This document shows, piece by piece, positions 43,668-55,619 of a DNA stretch of 64,000 nucleotides. Position numbers and translations under genes: made by a program. Position 1 is the stretch's first letter; every line of letters starts with the position of its first letter. The stretch covers positions 59,810,756 through 59,874,755 of the forward strand of contig CM060731.1 in assembly GCA_030704615.1 (NCBI GenBank), given 5' to 3'. Source of the DNA: Takakia lepidozioides (taxonomy: Eukaryota > Streptophyta > Takakiopsida > Takakiales > Takakiaceae). The notes under the pieces were generated by a model. That model had not been told where the DNA came from, made no database searches, and was given only the letters and a program-made list of their open reading frames with translations.

Positions 43668-44700
43668 TCATCGTTGTGACGTCTTATTGAGGTGTAGCTC
43701 GGGGCTTAGCTGGATATCGTTGATGAAACTTTGGACTTTGTCAGATGCATTGGCGAGGTTGGATGAAGGTTCCCACGTTCGTTCGCTGATGTCGTAGCCT
43801 TTCCAATGTACAAAATACTCAAGACGTTTATACTTGATACGAGAGTCTAGGACTTCGTCGACTTCATACTCAATTTCTTGATTGACGTTGATTGGTGGAG
43901 GTGGTACGGAGACTCTCCTTGGAATATTCGATGGATGATACAACTCTAATAATGAAACATGAAAGACTGGATGGATGCACATACTTCGTGGGAGTTCAAG
44001 CCGAAAACTGATTTATTTGTCGAGTAATTTTGAATGGCTCCAGGCGTTGATAATCCAACTTCCTTGATGGTCGCGAGGTTTGTATGTCCCGTCGAAGAAG
44101 CCACATAGGATCTCCGACCTTGAATTGGGGTTGGAGTTGACGATGTTGATCTGCATACTCCTTGTATTGTTTTTGAGCTTCTGCGAGGCGGAATGTAAGC
44201 TCCTTGTGAATCGTAGCAAGATGAGTATCAAGGTTTTCTGCAGCAGGGCTTCCAACAGTTTTCATGTGGAAAAGGTTTGCTCGAGGATGATGACCATAAT
44301 TGGAGAAAAATGGAGTTTGCTTGGTCGAAGAATATATAGTGTTGTTGTAGGCAAACTCAGCTAATGGCAGAAGGTTCGTCCAATTATCTTGGTGATAATT
44401 TATCGTACAACGAAGATATTGCTCCAAATCCTGGTTTACGCATTCGGTTTCATCATTAGTCTGTGGATGATTAGCTATAGAGAGGTTGATCTTAGTATCC
44501 AATATGTGAAATAATTCCCTCCAGAAATTTGATATAAACTGTGGTCCTCGATCAGATACGATGTCCTTCGGGAGTCCATGAATGCGGTAGATATTATTGA
44601 GGAAGAGTCTTGCAGTTTCCTCGCCTGTAACCGTCTTATTACATGGAATGGAATGTGTCATATTCGTAAAACGATCCACAATAACAAGGATTGAGTCGCT
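43668..44700 (-). pseudogene. pol: Integrase and chromodomain, gypsy copy 2
   Basis: From about 44700 the frame reads DSILVIVDRFTNMTHSIPCN, GLPKDIVSDRGPQFISNFWR (second catalytic Asp), ANHPQTNDETECVNQDLEQY (Glu region, intact here), LPLAEFAYNN and VGDPMWLLRRDI. After a frame change near 43990 it continues HPVFHVSLLELYHPSN and a complete chromodomain (EYEVDEVLDSRIKYKRLEYF, VHWKGYDISERTWEPSSNLA) to a stop at 43668-43670. The HHCC region and the first part of the core are missing because of the deletion described with the protease fragment. Confidence 0.82.
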
Positions 44701-44853
44701 AAAACACGCTGAAGCGCCCGAGTCCAAAAGTGTTTCTACGGAGATATCTCGATTTTGCATCCTAATCTTTACTGGAACTTTGAAACAAGGTACAGGTTCT
44801 GGAGGTAGAAAGAGACATTTTTTTTTTGAGGAATTTGGGATGTCCAATCGCAT
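44700..44853 (-). pseudogene. pol: Protease fragment fused to integrase by deletion, gypsy copy 2
   Basis: The frame from 44853 reads VETLLDSGASACF and then passes directly, still in frame, into SDSILVIVDRF of integrase near 44700. Relative to copy 1 about 2.3 kb (rest of protease, all RT and RNase H, start of integrase) is deleted. The fused 285-codon frame (43996-44853) is open but cannot be a working polyprotein segment. Confidence 0.8.
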
Positions 44854-45690
44854 GGTCCCAACTGTAACTGGACATCTTCGTTTTTCGACCTCCTCGTACG
44901 AACACTTGAGTTGTGCCCCGAACTTTAAATCTTCTTTTGTTGGGGCAGTTTAATGTTATGTAATCATCTTCTCCGCAATAAAGACATAATCCATTCGAGC
45001 GCCGTCTTTGTTTTCTTGTGGCGTCAATGGCTTGAATCGGACAGCATCAATCTATATAGGATCATTACCGGATGTCTGATGGATCGTTGTGTTTGGTGCT
45101 GTAGTAGGAGCGGCATGGTGCGCCGTCGACCATCCAGATCGCTTCTTTTACGTCTTTCGAAAAAACGATTATCGCATGCAATGACTTGGGTGATGAATTT
45201 GCTCAGTGTACTCATGTTTGGCATTGTCAGCAACAAATCTTTTACATCTTCTTTTAGGCCACATCGAAACTGACTAATGATGCTCTTCTCATTCCAGTCG
45301 AGGTCACATGCAAGTTGTCAAAATTCGGCAGCATAAACGGAAGCTGGACGTGCTCATTTTTGAAGATTTCGCATCTTTGTCTCTGCAACTCTCTCTCTAC
45401 CATTCTCTCCAAACGTTGCAATGAACTCGGAAATGAACGCTCCAAAATTGTATAGTAAATACAAATTTTTCTCTAATAGCGGTGCAAACCAAGATTTGGC
45501 ATGCCTGATAGAAAGGTGCCCACGAATCCCATTGAATACCTTCATTAAGGTAGCGTTGTGGATGTAGTCGTATGAACAATCGTACTTGTTGAACAAAACA
45601 GCGAAATCTTGATCTCGTCCCTTCAAATTTCTCGGGCATGCTGACTTTTGGTTCCCTTGTAATCTATTGAAGATTTAGAGGAACCGTTGC
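44854..45690 (-). pseudogene. gag: gag remainder of gypsy copy 2
   Basis: Downward from 45690: MPEKFEGTRSRFRCFVQQVR, SWFAPLLEKN, FIATFGENGRERVAETKMRN, LLTMPNMSTLSKFITQVIAC, QIDAVRFK-like end and a decayed CCHC box near 44980. It continues the gag at 42475-42687 after removal of the CACTA element. Frameshifts at about 45510, 45350 and 45240. Confidence 0.75.
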
Positions 45691-45894
45691 AGTCACTACA
45701 ACAGATGAGTGTTTTTATGACTTCACATATGACTATTTTTTCAGTCTTATATGCGTTCATGACTACATCACTCTGTAGTGAAAAAAGCCCTGTCATAGCG
45801 ACTAGTCTCTAGGACTGCGTTTTGCAAGTCATATCCGTGACTGCTTGCGTGGCACTTGGAGTCCTGCTGCAGAGAGGGTTGCAGTCACAACTAT

Positions 45895-46290
45895 ATGACT
45901 AATATATGACTACATTGTCTGTTGAGCGCTGCCTACATGGAGAGACTTCAGCGGGACACGTGCGCCACTGCGCAAGCGACACGTCATGCATTCGTCAGGG
46001 GATCATATGACTATATGTCTGCAAAGTGATGTCTACATGGAGAGGCGACGGATGGACACGTGCGCCACTGCGAATTTGACATGTCACGACTTCTTGCCAT
46101 GATCATATGACTACATGTCTGCAGTGATGCCTACATGGAGAGCGCTAGCGGGACACGTGTGCTATGGCAGATTTCACACGTGGTGACTACATGACTCGCT
46201 CATATGACTACAGGGATGTCTACATGGAGAGTTGTTAGCGGGACACCTGTTGCACTTGAGATGTGACATGTGGCACACAGACAAAATATA
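45895..46290. repeat. Subterminal tandem repeat of CACTA element, about 100 bp x 4
   Basis: Four imperfect units starting near 45895, 46007, 46106 and 46202 share ATGACTACATGTCTG, CTACATGGAGAG, GCGGGACACGTG and GATCATATGACT. Flanking DNA is dense in TATGACTA and its complement. Subterminal arrays of this kind are where CACTA transposases bind. Confidence 0.65.
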
Positions 46291-46299
46291 TGACTAGCA

Positions 46300-47589
46300 T
46301 ATATGACTACGGATCTTTACACGTGGTGAAAATATGATAAAGATGAATGTCGTGTCATATATTGCCACGTGTTCTGGTTTGAGCAAGAGTGATGCCACGT
46401 GTCATCAAGATTGTTTTCCGAAATAGTTTATATTTTTAATGTTCATATTTTATTTTTTAGTTTTCATTAATATTTAAAAGAACAGGGAGATTGCAGCCTT
46501 GGATTTTTTTTAAATATTATTATTTAAAATGAAAGTGAATTAAATGATTTAAAATCTTCATTACATGGTGAAATTCCAACATGAAAACAGAATGGATCCC
46601 TCCTGCATACTATCAACCACAAGGAGAATGAAAATAGTCAACTACAGGGCAATACAAGCCTATAAATCACATTACAAAAATCCAAATGAGACCAATGTCC
46701 CAATGGACACCTCAAAAGCCACAAGGTCAAAAAATCCATGCCTCAAAAGGCCCAGCCAAAAACAAGCAAGCCCACACATGGGCTGAATTGTTGTAGCTAG
46801 TATGTTCTAGTGCTATTAGAATCAAGAACTCTGTTAAACAGTGCAATACTGACTATCCCTTCCGCAGCTCCATAAGTTTCAGTAACTTTAGACTCCAAAG
46901 TGTTGTCTGCCAACCACCTGCCCCAACTCGGTCTGTTTCCTAACACCATTCACATATGGTAGAGGGGTGTTACTGACACATGCCTCTTTGATGTACACAC
47001 AGGCATAATCAAGGGGCACAGCAGGGTACCCGTAACCCACCACAGCACCTTGAAGAGCAACAATCAGCCCTACTCCACATTTCTTGCGTTGGAGTTCACA
47101 TCCAACAGCCGAACCTCGTCACCCACCCTGAACTGTGATCCCAACTCCACACAAAAAAGAACACGATGTGAAAACCCATGACATACACACGACTAGGACA
47201 CTCAACATTTGCGAATTAAAGAGAGCCCCAAGGTTGGAAAAAATAAAACAAACAAGACAACGGCCTGGACTTACTCCATTTGCAGTCTCCAGTGGTTGTG
47301 AGACCTCTTTTGGGGGCTACTCCGGGTCGACACTCTTGCCCCTCGTCTGTACCGGCTTGTCGACAATATCACCTTTGTTTGTCACAAGTTCCTGTGTCAC
47401 AGACCAGAGAACAACCAGGAAAGCAATGAGCAAACAGGAATAGTGAATAGAAACAAAATCCAAGTATGAATCAAACAAAAAAACCAACATGAAAAGCTGC
47501 AAAGAAAACCTAGCATTAATCAAGCAACCGAGGAGAAGCATCCAGGAAAGCAATGCAATGAATGAACCCAAAAATTGTAGCCTCTGGAG
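46300..47589. other. CACTA internal region, no gene recognised
   Basis: AT-rich sequence followed from about 46560 by moderately GC sequence that might be the 3' untranslated region or last exons of the minus-strand gene. No protein family recognised. Confidence 0.35.
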
Positions 47590-48340
47590 CACTGTCAGAA
47601 TGTTTGTACCTTCACAGTAGCAGTGTTGTATGGTTGTTGTCCGAAAACAGGCTGAGACTCCAAAAACTTGGGAATACTGGCAGCTTTCGATGCCTTCCAC
47701 AAGAAAGGCCACAACACCTCTGTTAGATACTCATCAGTTGGTGAATCTGGTTGCACCTTCCATGGCTCTGGAAAAATCCCACTGAAGGGAGGATTGTTTG
47801 CCGCCTTTCTTGGTGTGTCGTCAACAAGAACAGTGTCCTCATAAGTCCATTCTGGCCAGTCTGCCCACACTGTAGACAAGTTCTTGAAATATAATGGCTT
47901 TGAATCAGACCCCTTACGGCATGGGAGGACTGGATCCTCGTCACAGTGAAGGGCATCCCACTGGAAAACCAGGTTAGTGTGGGGCTGCAAAAATATAGTC
48001 CACCATTGGGAAGAAGTTGCGAGCTTGGCAACAAGACCACACCGCCACCTCAAAGTGTTCAAAACACTTTTGCAAAAAGTCATAACAGCGTGGTCTCAAA
48101 ACTACCATCTTCTTGCCACACATCTTCCCCACAAAACCTTTGGGAAGGGATGCAGGCCCATTAGCAGAATGAAAAGATTCACATAACAGACCATTTAAGT
48201 CCAGAATTAGTAAATGCTTCCTCGTTGGTCCAGGAAGTAAACTGACATTTGGCTTCAACATGTGAGCAGGAGAAATTAAAGCAACCTGCTTGTTTGTTTT
48301 GTCCCCGTCTGCATCTTCCTCCCCATTAAACTCCCACATA
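47590..48340 (-). pseudogene. NIF/FCP1-type HAD domain carried by CACTA element
   Basis: From about 48275 the minus strand encodes PAHMLKPNVSLLPGPTRKHL, LLILDLNGLLCESF (HAD motif I with Asn in place of the second Asp), KMVVLRPRCYDFLQKCFEHF, VAVWSCCQARNFFPMVDYIF; then after an indel or short intron near 47970, FQWDALHCDE, KPLYFKNLSTVWADWPEW, TVLVDDTPRKAANNPPFSGI (motif III DD) and KFLESQPVFGQQPYN. This matches the plant FCP1-homology family with a DLNGLL signature, distinct from active CTD phosphatases (DxDxT). It lies directly downstream of the element's ORF1 on the same strand and may be fused to it by splicing (acceptor near 48277). Likely a host gene captured by the transposon. Confidence 0.65.
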
Positions 48341-49475
48341 CCTGCATACCAGAATCCGGTGTGCCCGGCGGCTCTGTCACCATTGCCCCCTGGACTGCTA
48401 CTGCCTTTGTACGTGGCAAGGGCTGAATTTCCACGTGTACCTCACAGCTGGCCTTCCCTGTATCCTGCTGCTGCTCGGTCAAATTCAAAAGATCATCAGT
48501 GACAGGAAGACATAAGGGCTTAGAGTGAGCACCAGTTACCGTCTGAAATTGGGATTCCAAACATTTTGATACTGTCACAGCAGACGTATCCATCGTAGAT
48601 GTCACTGGTCCTGCGCCTGGTAGATTAATCCCCAATCTGGTCACAATGGCTTTCTGGTACTCAATCATACTCTGCATCTGTAATTTTAATTCTGCCATGT
48701 CACGTCCTTGTGATTCCACCAGTTTGTCCAAGCCATCCATCCTGCCAACTACTGTAGAATATGCGAGACTTCCCTCCTGCCAATCCATGAAAACTTGCCC
48801 AAGTATGAATCAAACCAAAAAAAAACTAGCATGAACAACCATTGGAAAGAAAACCCAGGCCAAAAGCCTTGAAAAAAACCCTAGCAACCTATGATGCAGC
48901 AACCACTCTAGCAAACGTGGAAAACACACTTACCCGCCTGTCACTCCCAGCTGACAACCGTGACACTGAACCCTCTTGAATTTCATATAATGTAGGAGGG
49001 CACCTGATAGTGTTTCCTACAAATTAATCCATGCCACAAACAAACCCATGCCACAAGTCAGTAAGCAATGTGAGGGCTGACTATATACACATAGCAATTC
49101 AATGAGGAACAAAATACAGAGTCGTGATGATGCCACTTACAAGCGTGCTTCCACCATTGCCTTCCCACCACGGCCAGTCTTGGTAGGATTCTGAATTGCA
49201 CCATTTGCCTTCTTCATGTTGCCCGACACTTTGTGGAACACCTCTGTCTGCCAGTAACTTACAAGCTTGTTCCATACCTCGTCAGATACAGTAATGGGTT
49301 TCCCCTTACCACCCAACCACGCAGTGTGTGCTTCATAACGCTGGCTCTTCATTATTCTGCCAATTGTTTGTTTTAGGTGGAAGTCTTTTTTAACTGTGTG
49401 GCGTATATGAAAATAGCTTAGCCAGGTGATCTCTGATTTCGTATACAACTTCATCAGGTTGGTTGTTGATGGCAA
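48276..49475 (-). pseudogene. En/Spm-type ORF1, C-terminal exons
   Basis: Frame 49137-49475 holds SDEVWNKLVSYWQTEVFHKV and NGAIQNPTKTGRGGKAMVEA, the signature of the plant Ptta/En/Spm transposase-associated domain (W..LV.YW...K...N..N......GR.......). After an intron the frame 48276-48788 begins MDWQEGSLAYSTVVGRMDGL and contains a coiled coil (LDKLVESQGRDMAELKLQMQ), the usual C-terminal part of these proteins, followed by a Thr/Pro-rich linker to a splice donor CAG/GTATGT near 48345. ORF1 proteins bind the CACTA ends with the transposase. Confidence 0.6.
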
Positions 49476-51098
49476 GGGAACAATCTAGCTTGCGATAAGC
49501 CTGTCCTTTAAGGGCAGCGTGCCATACATTCCGGGTCTGACCATACGGGGCTCCTTTGAGGTTCGTCAAAATCACCGTGGGAGGAAGACCTGCAGCTATT
49601 CTCTCTTCCTTCACCTTGGCAGCTTCAATTTTGGCTGAGCTATTAGCCCTCCTTAAAGCATTGGTTCTATCATTCTTTGAAACGGCACCCTCCCCTCCTT
49701 CAGAGACCTCCGTGCGCTCAGGAGAATTCAAAGCAGGATCCTGCCAAGTAGGGACTGGTGGCCATGGCTGTTGGCCAGAAGGCCAGGACCATACTGGCCA
49801 TACTGTCCATAAGCAGGAGGATATTCCGGTGGCCTGCCACCCCCATAGCTATTAGGGGGTGGCAAATATGGTGGAGGAGGATACTGGCCATACTGCCCAT
49901 ATGGAGGAGCACCATATTGACCCTGACCATACTGAGTGCCAGACTGTGGGTACTGAGGCATACCATAATAAGGTGGGGGTACTGGTGGCACAGAACCCAC
50001 AACGATGGGAGAGTTAGGGCCACCTCCTGCGTTCTTGTGGGCGCCATCTCCATTGCTAGCAGCAGGGATCGTGGATCCAGTGCGCTTGTGCTTGCCCTGA
50101 AAAGAAATTCCCCCAGTACAATGTGGGTGATTACACATACATATAGGCAGCAAGCAGCAAATCTTGAATTCAAATAACAAACTGGAAGCACATATCATTT
50201 GTAAAGACAAGATTACCCAAAACTCAGTATGATCTTGGGCAGTAAATCTCCCAAATTTGACCCAATGATGTCCTCCCAGTACATTTTTGAGCCCTCTTAG
50301 GTATGGGGTGTTCCTGAAATCCATAGCAAGAATTCAAATGGACAAACCTGATGGGTCCATGAGAAGTATCCCTCCAAGTTTTACTGATATTCTGGGTGCA
50401 TAAGTAACCCAAGTATCTCTATAAGTAGCCATTGTAGCTTAGTACCAGGACGTTGGTTTCATGGGGCAAGAATTTGAACACACTGAAGTCTACATTGGCC
50501 TGACATCATGCCTTTGGCACTTCAACTTGTCTAGTGGTTGTGCTTGGCTGACCCTGCATTGTCCAACTTCCCTGTCTTGACAGACATATATCTCTTCATG
50601 ATCTTACATACCCTATCTCTTCGTGATTTTACCAAAAAAATACATAATTTGAATCATGGTCATTGTGAAGAACTATAACTCACAGACGGAGAAGGTGTTC
50701 GTAGTGTAGATGATGGGCGTTTTTGTCCTGCGACATGAGCATGGGCATGTTCTCCTCGGCTTGCCGTGGCATCCGCCGACGACGCACTCGCCTCGCACTG
50801 GCGTGGGAGGAGTGGATCGTCCTCATCGTCCTCAGAAGAGCCCTCATGCAGAATCGTAGTTCATCGTCTTCAGTCTGGCACTTTGCCTTGCAGGACCTTG
50901 ATCCCTAGCTTTTTCCTTCGGAGCGCGTGGCTTGCGAGGGCGATTCGCTCCCGCAAGCCTGCACAAACACCTCCATGACCTCCCTCTCAAACAATCACAA
51001 ACAAATGCAAGCATACATACCCTAATACTCTTAAGCCTACGCTGAACCACAGCCGCCCCTACCAGGACGTAATGGCTGCCACGAATGACGGCGGACAT
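49476..51098 (-). pseudogene. En/Spm-type ORF1, N-terminal exons with PGQY-rich tract
   Basis: A probable first exon starts at 51098 (MSAVIRGSHYVLVGAAVVQR) and ends at a GTATGT donor near 51020. The next exon carries a basic stretch (ANRPRKPRAPKEKARDQGPA) and, after a frame change, an acidic one (EGSSEDDEDDPL). A later exon, about 50098-49735, is low-complexity: PPYYGMPQYPQSGTQYGQGQ and further PPYGQYGQY repeats. 49731-49390 continues with a Lys/Glu-rich helix (RANSSAKIEAAKVKEERIAA) and a YRKLD..LAINNQPDEVVYE segment leading to the Ptta domain. Several frame changes are present. Confidence 0.5.
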
Positions 51099-51099
51099 C

Positions 51100-52020
51100 T
51101 CCCGCCTAATGACACACCCTCCTCAAACCTAATCGTCACTCACTGCATGTTGTTTGCCTCTCTGTTTGTACAAGTCGCAGCTACTCGCCCCCATTTGTGC
51201 TATGAAGCTTATGATCGCTGTAGGAAGGTTAGAGGATAAGGCGAATCGCAAGTTTAGTGGGTGGGTATCCAAAGTCAGGAACTAAACTCACCCTGCTTCC
51301 ACCTCCTTTATGGCAGCAATCCGGCGCTCTCGGAACTTCTCGTACAGTGAGAGGACTGTCACTTCGAAGACCTTCCGCTTCACCATGGACACTCAGAAAC
51401 GATACTTATAGTATACTATTATTCCAGATTTAACCAAAGGACGGCCGCCCAACGGGGTGGCCCCGGGCCGTGCGTCGCGAGCGGGATGGAACCTAATGGA
51501 AGAAGCTTATGCCACAAGGAATGGGCATACAAAAATGCTATGCAACTGCGATGAGTGTCATGGAGGAAAAGTACTGTTGTTGGAAACAGTGAGGAATCAT
51601 TACATGATACGGGAGGGATCCTCTTCTCCAACGCTGTTCTCTTCCGGTAAGATCGTCACTTTCCCTTCAGCACTTTAGTTTGAATTTTGAATGCAACGAT
51701 CCTCTTCTCCACATGTCGACATTTCGTTGGGTGATTGTAGTCAAGAAGTCATAAGATACAGACGTGACTATGACTACGCCACTTCCGTTATCACTTTAAT
51801 TAATGCACATGTCGTGTTTTCATTGGTCATGTGTAGTCATGTAGTCATATATGACTAAGTAAGTAAGTGACTGCAACTATGACTTCAATGGTTACAAATG
51901 TCGTGTTTTGATTGGGTGTATATTCATAAGATACATACGTAAATATGACTGCATCACTGCAACGTCACCGTGCCTCCTATGTCATAATATGAACAAGTGT
52001 CACATCGTTGTTGGTCCACT
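51100..52020. promoter_or_regulatory. Divergent intergenic region of CACTA element
   Basis: Between the minus-strand ORF1 and plus-strand tnp2. 51700-51960 is dense in GTAGTCATA / TATGACTAC words like those at the element ends, so it probably holds transposase-binding or promoter sequence for both genes. No TATA box assigned. Confidence 0.4.
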
Positions 52021-52026
52021 CACAAG

Positions 52027-55000
52027 ATGACTATTGGGATGCAGGGATGTGAATATTCAGATGATGAAGACGAAGGCCCTGCGGCACAGCGGGAGCCCAA
52101 TGTCACAGAGAACGCAGATGAGAGAGTGGGATTGGAGGTAGAAATGCAGGCATGCAGGAAGCGTTTCTCTTTGCAGATGCAAACAGAGAGGACCCCATTC
52201 ATGGTGGAACCGATCACACATTTGCCGATCATGACGATGATCGACGATTCCGGAGACAATGAATTTGATGAGAATGCTCACCTGCACGTTGATCCCGAGT
52301 ATGATAAACTCTTCCGACAGTCGCAATGTCCACTTTTTGAAGGGTGCTCCACTCAGCCGGCTGCAAGCAACTTTGACGTTGCTGAACGCATGCACTACCC
52401 ACAAGTGCACCAATGCATTTGTGGATGAGCTTCTGGGATTGTTGCGTAAGAGTTTTTTGCCTAAAGAGAATTCATTGCCGAAAACTCACTATGAAGCAAA
52501 AACCATGATTGCCAAGATGGGATTGCAGTACACGATGATTCATGCCTGTGAGCGTGGTTGTGTACTCTTCCGTGGGGAGTATGAGAATGTAGACATTTGC
52601 CCAGTGTGCCGCAGTTCCCGTTACATTCCAGGTCGTGGAAGTGTGCCCACCCCGACGACACTTCCCTGTCATTCCAAGGTTGAAACGTATGTACCGATGT
52701 AAATCGATCGCTAACCTCATGACATGGCACGACAGACATAAGAGCCAGGATGGGTTGGTTCGACATCCAGCTGATAGCAAAGCATGGAGACACATTGACA
52801 CCACATTTGAGGATTTTGCTGCAGAGCCACGATCTCTGCGATTTGGATTGGCCTTAGACGGTGTAAATCCCTACGGAGCTCAATCCACAAGTTGGAGCAC
52901 ATGGCCCGTTCTCTTGGTCAATTACAATCTGCCTCCGTGGTTAATGACCAAAAAGTTCTTTGTCATGTTAGCGCTACTGATTCCTGGTAAGGAGTCTGTT
53001 ACCTCGGACAACGTAGATGTTTACCTGATGCCCCTAGTGGAAGAGCTACTGGAACTATGGAGAGGGATTGCAGCTCATGATGTTTCCCGTCCTCGTGGTC
53101 AACGCGAATTCACACTGAGGGCAGTGTTGATGTGGTCAATCCATGACTACCCTGCATATGGCTTGCTCTCAGGTCAAGTGACGAAAGGTTATGCTGGTTG
53201 TCCAGCTTGTGGACCCGGGGTGACTTCACAGCAGTTACACACATGTGGAAAAATTGTTTTCCTAGGCCACCGAAGATTTTTGGCCCGCAATCATCCATAT
53301 AGAAGGTCAAGAATGTTCAATGGCGCTACTGAGCATGGAACTCCTCCAAAAACGCAGACTGGAACACAAATCAAGGACTTGCAACAGCTCGCACTGCATG
53401 GGTGGAAAACGGAGGGACGCCAGATAGCAGGACAGACCCAGCAAAAACTCATGGAGTTAAGCGATTGTCAATTTTATATGTCTTACCTTATTGGGAGGTA
53501 ATTCCTTCATGGCCTTTAAATTGGCTGTGTACATTTTTGCGTTTTCTGTTTAAATTGTGATGAGTAAATGCTCAATTGCTTATGTGTTCATTTTGTAGGG
53601 TCTCCTCATCCGCCACACGTTTGACGCAATGCATTGCGAGAAGAACTTGCTGAAAATATTATTAAAACTATCTTTGGTGAGAAAGACACATTGAAAGTTC
53701 GCCGTGATTTGGAGCTACTTGGGATGCGCCCGGAATTGTGGCTACAACGTGATCCTGACAGAGCAGATACGTTAATTATGCCTCCTGCCCCTTATGTCCT
53801 CACTGAGGCTGAGTTACAAGTCTTTCTGGAGATTGTGCAGAACTTGAAAGTGCCAACAGGCTACGCATCAGCTTTCAAAAAGCATGTGGTGAAGAAGAAG
53901 TTGTCTGGCATGAAATCACATGACTATCATGTGCTCATGCAGCAAATTATACCGCTTGCTATCCGTGGGCTCATGCCAAGTGGTCCTCGAAGGGCCATTT
54001 TGCGAGTATGTCGTGTATTTAAGAAGTTGTGTGTGCAAAAGTGGTGAATCCTGTAGAGTATGAGGAATTGAGAACTGAAGCAGTTCTCACTCTGTGTCTT
54101 ATAGAGAAGGAGTTCCCACCATCATTTTTTGATGTGATGACACATCTGGTTGTTCACCTAGTGGATGAGTTGTACTTATGCGGGCCCGTAGCATCTCGTT
54201 GGATGTACCCCATGGAGCGGGCAATGAAAGATATGAAGGGCTACGTAAGAAACATGGCAAGGCCCGAGGGGAGCATGGCAGAAGGATACCAATTTGAAGA
54301 AGCATTGGGTTTTTGCACAGAGTATATGGCAGGATTTGATGGAAGTGTACGAAGGGTGTGGGATGCAGATGAGGCAGAATCTGTGGAACGTGAAGTTGTG
54401 GAAGGAAGTTCTAAAGCCCGAAAATTGAATGACCTGTGTGATATTGTACATGAGTACATCATTCAGAACCATCCTCGTCTATCAGTCATGTTGGGGTAAG
54501 AAATCTACTTCATTGACATTCAGATTTCCAAGTTTTAGTCATTTATCATTAGTTGGCATATGGCGTCTTTTCAAATCTCCCACGCCACCTCTGTCAATCT
54601 CCTGGCTGACCCTCGGATTGTGACAGGATATATGAAGCAGAGTCCACACGGATAGAAGCCAGACGACGCTTGTTTCGTGAGGAGCAAGGGCTGGAAGGCA
54701 TGAGCAATCCCACGGCAATTCAGTACCCTCCTGATTTGCATCCTTGTCCTCCATTTGCTGTTTGGCTCCTCAAGGTGTACGGGATCATCTCTCAATTCAA
54801 TCAGATGGGCTTGATCCTACAACACGTGAGGAATTACTGGATCTTTCAAGGCCTCCATCATTTACTGCCCTGTCATTCAAGAGTATGACAGCGTATGGTA
54901 ACCATTACAGGGTTACATCCCCCGGCATGAACACAACAAGTATGGTGTCTTTTGATTGTGGAGTCTCATCTGTTTTCCAGCACCAGCCCATTACCAACAA

Positions 55001-55579
55001 TTCAGGCAATGACATGGAGGAACCTACAAGATATGTGGGTCTTATAAGGGAGATTTTGCAAATTGACTATGGCCAAACAGCCTATAGTGTTTTTGTGTTC
55101 GTGGGTACGGGCGAGTCGCGTGGGTCGTCAACCTATGTCAATGAAGCAGGATGATGCTGGCTTCACACTTGTCAATTTTAACCGTATGCTTCCACCTTCT
55201 GAGCAACCTTTTGTGTTTCCTGGCCAGGTTGATCAAGTGTTTTTTTTCTGATTGTGTGAAGGAGCCGGGGTGGAAAGTCGTCCTGGAGAAGAGCCCCCCG
55301 AGCACGTAGAGTGGTCTGCGACATATCAATTGATAATGATGATGTGGCGGAAGTGGAAGGATTGTTAGCCCACAAAGACTAGAGGAGACTCTGGTTACTG
55401 ATGGCCCAACATGCAGCCGAGCGGTACCGGTTACTCCAGAGCAGGTGGCCTCCTTGTACCTCCGAGCACCCCGTATACGTGGTGATGATGTTAGCCAACC
55501 CTTGGACAAGATCAAGTCTGTGATGAAGACAGTGATACATGTAGTGACCCAGACATAGATGAGGATGATGAAGATTAGA
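52027..55579 (+). pseudogene. tnp2-family CACTA transposase
   Basis: Domains in order: acidic N-terminus with LGLLRKSFLPKENSLPKTHY and THYEAKTMIAKMGLQYTMIH; a zinc-finger-like HACERGCVLFRGEYENVDICPVC (about 52530-52610); the Tnp2 core VRHPADSKAWRHIDTTFEDF, RFGLALDGVNPYGAQSTSWS, LPPWLMTKKFFVML and GCPACGPGVTS; an intron at about 53499-53599; HTFDAMHCEKN (53610s); a DUF4218 region YHVLMQQIIPLAIRGLMPSG to SRWMYPMERAMKDMKGYVRN; and a DUF4216 region (TRYVGLIREILQIDYGQTAY) near 55020-55200. Tnp2 is the catalytic transposase. Frame breaks near 52345, 52640, 53460 and 53635 inactivate it. Confidence 0.85.
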
Positions 55580-55619
55580 TATGCGCGATTTGTGCACTCC
55601 AGTTATAGACCATGCATGA

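Noticed and set aside
49758-50177. 139-codon plus-strand frame opposite the PGQY tract
   Set aside because: It is the antisense shadow of a low-complexity coding repeat.
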